From Terriglobia bacterium (GTDB lineage: Bacteria; Acidobacteriota; Terriglobia; Bryobacterales; UBA6623), in assembly GCA_009838515.1 (NCBI GenBank), contig VXRL01000004.1, forward strand, positions 72,863-136,862: DNA of 64,000 bases, read 5' to 3'. The notes below the pieces were generated by a model, which did no database searches, was not told the DNA's origin, and saw nothing but the letters and a program-made list of their open reading frames with translations. The position numbers and the translations under genes were made by a program. Of this stretch, positions 59,660 through 64,000 are shown one piece after another; position 1 is the stretch's first letter, and the number at the start of each line of letters is the position of its first letter.

Positions 59660-60820
59660 TTGCCGAATAGCGCCACGCAGTTGTTCACATCAGAGTCAGT
59701 GAGTGAGGGGCATCCTGACAAGCTGTCAGACAAGATTTCCGACGCCGTCCTCGATGCAGTTCTAGCCCAAGACCCGCTCGGCCGGGTTGCGTGCGAGACG
59801 CTCGTAACGACTGACCTTTGCGTGATCGCTGGCGAAATCCGGACCAGCGCGGAGTTGGACTTTGAGGAGATTGCGCGGGAGACGATTCGCGAGATCGGCT
59901 ACAACGACCCCGCCTACGGGTTTGACGCCGGCACTTGCGCGGTCAAGACGCATCTTCACAAGCAGTCGGACGACATCGCCATGGGCGTCGACACGGGCGG
60001 AGCCGGCGACCAAGGGCTGATGTTCGGTTTCGCCTGTCGCGAAACCGATGCGCTGATGCCGCTGCCGATCATGCTTGCCCACGAACTGGTGCAGCGCCTC
60101 ACCGACGTCCGCAAAGCGGGCCAGTTGAACTTCCTGCGCCCGGACGGCAAGTCCCAGGTCACCGTGCAGTACGAAGGCAGCGAGCCGGTCCGCATTGATG
60201 CCGTGGTGGTTTCGACTCAGCATGATCCGGTGAACGGACCCACGCTGGCAAGCCAAGCCCAATTGCGCGAGCAGGTCAGGGAGGCCGTGATCGACCATGT
60301 CGTGCCGCAGGACTTGGTGGACGAGCGCACCAAGTACCACATCAATCCCACCGGGCAGTTCGAGATCGGCGGCCCGCACGGAGATTGCGGCCTGACCGGG
60401 CGCAAGATCATTGTCGACACCTACGGCGGCATGGGCCGCCACGGCGGGGGAGCGTTTTCAGGCAAGGACCCCACGAAGGTGGATCGCTCGGCGTGCTACA
60501 TGGCGCGTCACATCGCGAAGAACATCGTCTGGGCGGGCTTGGCGGATCGCTGCGAGGTCCAGCTGGCGTACGCCATCGGTGTTGCCGATCCGGTGTCTGT
60601 GCGGGTGGACACTTATGGGACGGGACGCCTGGGCGACGAGCGTCTTGCCGAGATTGTCCAGGAGCTGTTCCCGCTTACGCCCGCCGGCCTGATCGAGTAC
60701 CTCGATCTGCGGCGGCCGATCTACAAGCCCACCGCAGCATACGGGCATTTCGGCCGCAGTGGGGACACCTTCACGTGGGAACAGCCGACCCGCGTGGATG
60801 CCCTGAAGCAAAAGGTTTGA
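59660..60820 (+). CDS. metK: S-adenosylmethionine synthetase
   Basis: A 386-aa Met[21 protein letters not shown] carries the ATP/methionine-binding His and Asp, followed by [24 protein letters not shown], the flexible active-site loop region [21 protein letters not shown], and the phosphate-binding [29 protein letters not shown]. It makes S-adenosylmethionine from methionine and ATP. The start is TTG 59660, with GGAGG (59649-59653) 6 nt upstream. It is followed by ahcY after 59 nt, so the two key enzymes of the methyl cycle are paired. The leader is probably regulated (see 59543-59653). Confidence 0.96.
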   Translation: MPNSATQLFTSESVSEGHPDKLSDKISDAVLDAVLAQDPLGRVACETLVTTDLCVIAGEIRTSAELDFEEIARETIREIGYNDPAYGFDAGTCAVKTHLHKQSDDIAMGVDTGGAGDQGLMFGFACRETDALMPLPIMLAHELVQRLTDVRKAGQLNFLRPDGKSQVTVQYEGSEPVRIDAVVVSTQHDPVNGPTLASQAQLREQVREAVIDHVVPQDLVDERTKYHINPTGQFEIGGPHGDCGLTGRKIIVDTYGGMGRHGGGAFSGKDPTKVDRSACYMARHIAKNIVWAGLADRCEVQLAYAIGVADPVSVRVDTYGTGRLGDERLAEIVQELFPLTPAGLIEYLDLRRPIYKPTAAYGHFGRSGDTFTWEQPTRVDALKQKV

Positions 60821-60879
60821 GAGGCATGGCCCGCCGCGCGGTCGGCCCGCGGGCTTAAAGTGAGCTAAGGAGGCTTGCG

Positions 60880-62364
60880 ATGGCGCTAGCTGAAACCCTG
60901 CCCCAAACGCGCGAGACCGAGTCCGCGCCCCGCGACGATTTCAGGGTCAAGGATCTTGGCCTCGCCGAGTTCGGGCGCGACGAAATCCGTCTGGCCGAGC
61001 ATGAAATGCCCGGCTTGATGGCGCTGCGAGAGCAGTATGCCGGGGAGCGCCCCTTGGCCGGGGCGCGCATCACGGGCTCGCTGCACATGACAGTGCAGAC
61101 GGCGGTGTTGATCGAGACGCTCCGCCTGCTCGGCGCCTCGCTCCGTTGGGCTTCGTGCAACATCTTTTCCACGCAGGACCATGCCGCCGCCGCGGTTGCG
61201 GTCGGGCCGGGGGGGTCTGCGAAGGCCCCCGTAGGAGTCCCCGTGTTCGCTTGGAAGGGCGAGACTCTCGAGGAGTACTGGTGGGCCACGGCCCGGGCAC
61301 TGCTCTGGCCGGACGGCGCGGGTCCGAATCTGATCCTCGACGATGGCGGCGACGCCACGCTGTTGGTGCATCTAGGGCTGGAGTACGAGCGGGCGGGTGC
61401 CGTGCCAGACCCGTCGGAGGCCGCTTCTGACGAAGAGGCCGTGATCCTGGCCCGTCTCGAGACGTTGCGCCGCGAGCGCGGTCGCTTTTGGGATGGGATC
61501 GCCGCGGGGGTTCGCGGCGTGTCCGAAGAGACCACCACGGGCGTCCATCGGCTCTACCAGCGGCAGCAAGAGGGGTCGCTGCTGTTTCCGGCCATCAACG
61601 TCAATGACTCGGTGACCAAGTCGAAGTTCGACAACCTCTATGGATGCCGCCACTCGCTGCTGGACGGAATCAACCGCGGCTTGGACCTGATGATCAGCGG
61701 CAAGGTGGTTGTCGTGTGCGGCTACGGCGATGTTGGCAAGGGCTGCGCCCAGTCCGTGCGCGGCCAGGGCGCGCGGGTGATCGTCACCGAGATCGACCCG
61801 ATTTGCGCCTTGCAGGCGGCCATGGAAGGCTTCGAGGTGCGGCGGCTAGAGGACGTGCTGGAGGTGGGCGACATCTTTGTCACCGCGACCGGCAACAAGC
61901 ACATCATCACCGCCCAGCACATGGCTCGCATGAAGCATCAGGCCGTCGTCGGCAACATCGGCCATTTCGACAACGAGATCGACATGGCGGGGTTGGCCAA
62001 GACGGAAGGAGTCACGCGCAAGAATATTAAGCCCCAAGTGGACGAGCACCGGTTCCCCGACGGGCATTCGGTGATCGTGCTCTCGGAGGGTCGCCTGCTC
62101 AACCTCGGCAACGCCACCGGCCATCCCAGCTTCGTGATGTCCTGCAGCTTCACCAACCAGGTCTTGGCGCAGATCGAGCTGCACCGCAATGCCGAGTCCT
62201 ACGGCCGCACCGTAGCCACGCTGCCGAAGGCGCTCGACGAGCAGGTCGCTCGCCTGCACCTGCCCGCCCTAGGCGCTGATCTGACCAGGCTTTCCGAGGA
62301 GCAAGCCGAGTATCTCGGCATCTCTGCGGACGGCCCCTACAAGTCCGACCACTATCGGTATTGA
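60880..62364 (+). CDS. ahcY: Adenosylhomocysteinase
   Basis: A 494-aa S-adenosylhomocysteine hydrolase. Substrate-site residues are in the N-terminal half ([18 protein letters not shown] and STQDHAAAA) and NAD-binding is shown by [59 protein letters not shown] and the terminal KSDHYRY with its conserved Lys and Tyr complete the set. It hydrolyses S-adenosylhomocysteine to homocysteine and adenosine, removing the inhibitor of methyltransferases. Translation starts at ATG 60880 with a strong AAGGAGG site (60867-60873). It follows metK, forming a methyl-cycle operon. Confidence 0.96.
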   Translation: MALAETLPQTRETESAPRDDFRVKDLGLAEFGRDEIRLAEHEMPGLMALREQYAGERPLAGARITGSLHMTVQTAVLIETLRLLGASLRWASCNIFSTQDHAAAAVAVGPGGSAKAPVGVPVFAWKGETLEEYWWATARALLWPDGAGPNLILDDGGDATLLVHLGLEYERAGAVPDPSEAASDEEAVILARLETLRRERGRFWDGIAAGVRGVSEETTTGVHRLYQRQQEGSLLFPAINVNDSVTKSKFDNLYGCRHSLLDGINRGLDLMISGKVVVVCGYGDVGKGCAQSVRGQGARVIVTEIDPICALQAAMEGFEVRRLEDVLEVGDIFVTATGNKHIITAQHMARMKHQAVVGNIGHFDNEIDMAGLAKTEGVTRKNIKPQVDEHRFPDGHSVIVLSEGRLLNLGNATGHPSFVMSCSFTNQVLAQIELHRNAESYGRTVATLPKALDEQVARLHLPALGADLTRLSEEQAEYLGISADGPYKSDHYRY

Positions 62365-62385
62365 TTGCGCGGAGGCGGGCGAACG

Positions 62386-63207
62386 ATGTCCCGAGCGGGG
62401 GTGCGGCGAGCGCTAATGCGCGGCACAGCCGCGGGCATCCTGCTCTCATGCGCCGGCTGGCTCGCGGCGCAGCGCGGCTATCGCGATATCCTGCTGCCGC
62501 CGGAATCGCCGTGGAGCGTTCACGAGCCGCCAGGCAGCGGACGGCCGTCCGAGTTCGTGCTCGCCCGCATGGCGTACACGGACCGCTATGCCGACCAACT
62601 GCTCGATATGCGGCCGTGGCAGATCGACACGCCGGCGGCCGAGCGACATTTCTTGCAAGGCTTGCAGCGCCTGTCGGTGATTGACGCGCGGCCGAACGAG
62701 ACCTACGTCCATCCCAACGATCCGGAGGTGTTTGACTATCCGTTCCTGTACGTGGTCGAGGCCGGGCACTGGGACTTGACCGCATCGGAAGTCGAGCGTA
62801 TCCGGGAGTATTTATTGCGCGGCGGCTTCATCATGTTCGACGACTTCCACGGCAGCGAGGAGTGGGAGCACTTCATGAACGGCATCCGCCAGATCTTCCC
62901 CGATCTGCCCGTAGAGGACCTCGATTCCGACAACGAGGTCTTCCACGTGCTGTTTGACATGGAGCACCGCGAGCAGATCCCCGGGGCGCAGATGCTCTAC
63001 AGCCAGCGCCCCTACGAACGCGACGGAGTCGTGCCGCACTGGCGCGGCATCCGCGACGCGGACGGCCGGTTGATGGTCCTGATCAACCACAACATGGACC
63101 TTGGGGACGCCTGGGAGCACGCAGACTGGCCCGAATACCCGGAGCGGTTCACCGCAATGTCGTACCGCCTAGCGATCAACTACATCATTTACGCGATGAC
63201 ACATTGA
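62386..63207 (+). CDS. DUF4159-domain exported protein
   Basis: A 273-aa protein with a signal peptide (ALMRGTAAGILLSCAGWLAA) and the DUF4159 domain. The domain shows EFVLARMAYTDRYA, PNDPEVFDYPFLYVVEAGHWDLTASEVERIREYLLRGGFIMFDDFHGSEEWEHF, and YERDGVVPHWRGIRDADGRLMVLINHNMDLGDAWEHADWPEYPERF. The fold resembles a glutamine-amidotransferase-like (GATase) domain; function is unknown, but the family is typical of Acidobacteriota, Planctomycetes and Bacteroidetes, often in operons with AAA ATPases and DUF58 proteins. Here it stands after ahcY instead. ATG 62386 has CGGAGG about 9 nt upstream. Confidence 0.85.
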   Translation: MSRAGVRRALMRGTAAGILLSCAGWLAAQRGYRDILLPPESPWSVHEPPGSGRPSEFVLARMAYTDRYADQLLDMRPWQIDTPAAERHFLQGLQRLSVIDARPNETYVHPNDPEVFDYPFLYVVEAGHWDLTASEVERIREYLLRGGFIMFDDFHGSEEWEHFMNGIRQIFPDLPVEDLDSDNEVFHVLFDMEHREQIPGAQMLYSQRPYERDGVVPHWRGIRDADGRLMVLINHNMDLGDAWEHADWPEYPERFTAMSYRLAINYIIYAMTH

Positions 63208-63215
63208 CTCTCGGC

Positions 63216-63515
63216 TCAGCCCTTGCGCCTCTCGAAGAGCACCGACACTTCCGATGCAAACAGCCACAGATTGACCAGGCCTATCCCGGAAATGGCGCCC
63301 CGCAGGTGGTTGCCGAGCCAAAACGCGCTGTGCTGGGGTTGCAGGCTGAAGAAGTAGTTGTTGTCCCAGAGCAGAGTCCAGGGCAGCAATAGCAGGACCA
63401 CGCCGACTTCCATGCAGACCAGTACTAGGAAGACCTGTCGGAGCAGGAGGTGCGACCGGCCGTGCGAAACCCGCTTCGCCTCTTGCAGGGAGGGCATCCT
63501 CGGACTGATGCTCAC
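63216..63515 (-). CDS. Small membrane protein, two predicted helices
   Basis: A 99-aa protein with two hydrophobic helices: LLLRQVFLVLVCMEVGVVLLLLPWTLL and, after a loop with WDNNYFFSLQPQH, the second AISGIGLVNLWLFASEVSVLF. It is not recognised as a named family, although acidobacterial genomes often carry such a protein beside rnhB. It starts at ATG 63515 and ends 8 bases from the convergent DUF4159 gene. rnhB ends 18 bases upstream on the same strand, so the two may be co-transcribed. Confidence 0.6.
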   Translation of the reverse strand: MSISPRMPSLQEAKRVSHGRSHLLLRQVFLVLVCMEVGVVLLLLPWTLLWDNNYFFSLQPQHSAFWLGNHLRGAISGIGLVNLWLFASEVSVLFERRKG

Positions 63516-63533
63516 GAGTTCCCAGTGTAGCCG

Positions 63534-64000
63534 CTAGGCGCTGCATTCAAACTTCGCCAGCTCCCGCACTGGCCCGTAGCTGAAGCGGTGCTGGGGCGTG
63601 CAGCCGTGCTCGCGGAGCGAGGCGAGATGTTGCGGCGAGGGGTAGCCTTTGTGGTTCCTCAGCCCGTATTCGGGGTAGATTGCGTCCCACGCCAGCATGC
63701 ACTGGTCCCGGGCGACCTTCGCGAGGATTGACGCCGCCGCGATGGAACTGCTCTTGCTGTCCCCCTTGACGATCCCTCGTTGCTGGATCGGCAGGTCGAC
63801 TGCCGCCGCGTCAACGAGCAAGAAGTCGGGAGTCGGATCGAGGCCCGCGACCGCCAGCTTCATGGCCCGTCGTGATGCCTGCAGGATATTGAGCAGGTCG
63901 ATCGTGGCGGCGTCCACCGCTCGTACAGCGAACGTCAAGGCGACCTGCCGGATGCGCCGGTCCAGTTCCAATCTGCGGCTCGGGCTGAGCCGCTTGCTGT
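63534..64000 (-). CDS. rnhB: Ribonuclease HII, C-terminal part (partial)
   Basis: The C-terminal 155 or so residues of an RNase HII; the start lies past the right edge. The visible part begins SKRLSPSRRLELDRRIRQVA, matching the 'DSKKLSPkkREeL' segment, and includes VDAATIDLLNILQASRRAM, LLVDA (catalytic Asp), KGDSKSSSIAAASILAKVARD (the conserved Lys and Asp helix) and GYPSPQHLASLREHGCTPQHRFSYGPV. The enzyme removes RNA from RNA-DNA hybrids and single ribonucleotides from DNA. All visible signature residues are present, so it is expected to be functional. Confidence 0.95.
   Translation of the reverse strand, partial: SKRLSPSRRLELDRRIRQVALTFAVRAVDAATIDLLNILQASRRAMKLAVAGLDPTPDFLLVDAAAVDLPIQQRGIVKGDSKSSSIAAASILAKVARDQCMLAWDAIYPEYGLRNHKGYPSPQHLASLREHGCTPQHRFSYGPVRELAKFECSA

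Overview
The window is GC-rich and comes from a Gram-negative bacterium, most likely an Acidobacteriota member (Bryobacterales/Solibacter-like or a related uncultured marine or symbiont lineage). This rests on gene content, not on a marker phylogeny: a TonB-dependent receptor with an N-terminal carboxypeptidase-regulatory domain, two FG-GAP/ASPIC-UnbV (CRTAC1-type) proteins, DUF885 and DUF4159 proteins, a TRAP-associated TatT lipoprotein, sulfatases, a sialidase and an O-antigen ligase. No rRNA, tRNA, CRISPR array or insertion sequence was seen. Many genes start with GTG or TTG.

Layout. 1-2.6 kb: start of a TonB-dependent receptor (runs off the left edge), a sugar-phosphate isomerase/epimerase and a TRAP solute receptor. 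3.0-4.8 kb: an opposite-strand two-gene module with its own near-consensus promoter, an unrecognised 186-aa protein overlapping an AbiEii-type nucleotidyltransferase fused to pentapeptide repeats. It sits between the TRAP receptor and its TatT partner. 4.9-13.4 kb: a long minus-strand run (TPR protein, CRTAC1 protein, sulfite-oxidase-like protein, hypothetical, DUF885, TatT) and a divergent second CRTAC1 protein. 13.5-21.3 kb is accessory: a ribbon-helix-helix antitoxin-like gene, a single-chain type ISP-like restriction-modification enzyme, a cyclase-family enzyme, and an HTH-HigB-HigA operon behind a 26-bp perfect palindrome. 21.6-28.1 kb: PQQ-type propeller, sulfatase, DUF4143 ATPase, sialidase and a GH29-like protein.

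28.1-40.4 kb is mostly core metabolism and envelope: LacD-type aldolase, RibF, a PhnP-like hydrolase, a small AAA ATPase, PepA, an O-antigen ligase, a trio of di-haem peroxidase, YVTN propeller and periplasmic binding protein of the PQQ-associated type, HemQ, and a proton- or sodium-pumping pyrophosphatase. 40.7-46.6 kb: Sel1-repeat protein, HipBA, a secreted protein with a Ser/Tyr/Gly/Asn-rich prion-like segment plus TPRs, and a VapC whose VapB has lost its N-terminus. 46.9-50.1 kb: a P-loop kinase fused to a dCMP deaminase (AvcD-like architecture), PduO-type cobalamin adenosyltransferase, sugar-binding protein and TadA. 50.4-59.4 kb: VapBC with a clear operator, a GH32-like propeller protein, HicB with a broken hicA, a CehA/McbA-type hydrolase, an enolase-superfamily enzyme, a second sulfatase and a third VapBC followed by a damaged gene. 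59.5-64 kb: metK behind a structured leader, ahcY, a DUF4159 protein, a small membrane protein and RNase HII (runs off the right edge).

Together the genes suggest a heterotroph that takes up and desulfates complex glycans and carries an unusually dense set of toxin-antitoxin and defence-like modules, several of them decaying. The strongest leads for something new are the AbiEii-pentapeptide pair, the kinase-deaminase fusion, the palindrome-controlled HTH-HigBA operon, the prion-like TPR protein and the metK leader RNA.
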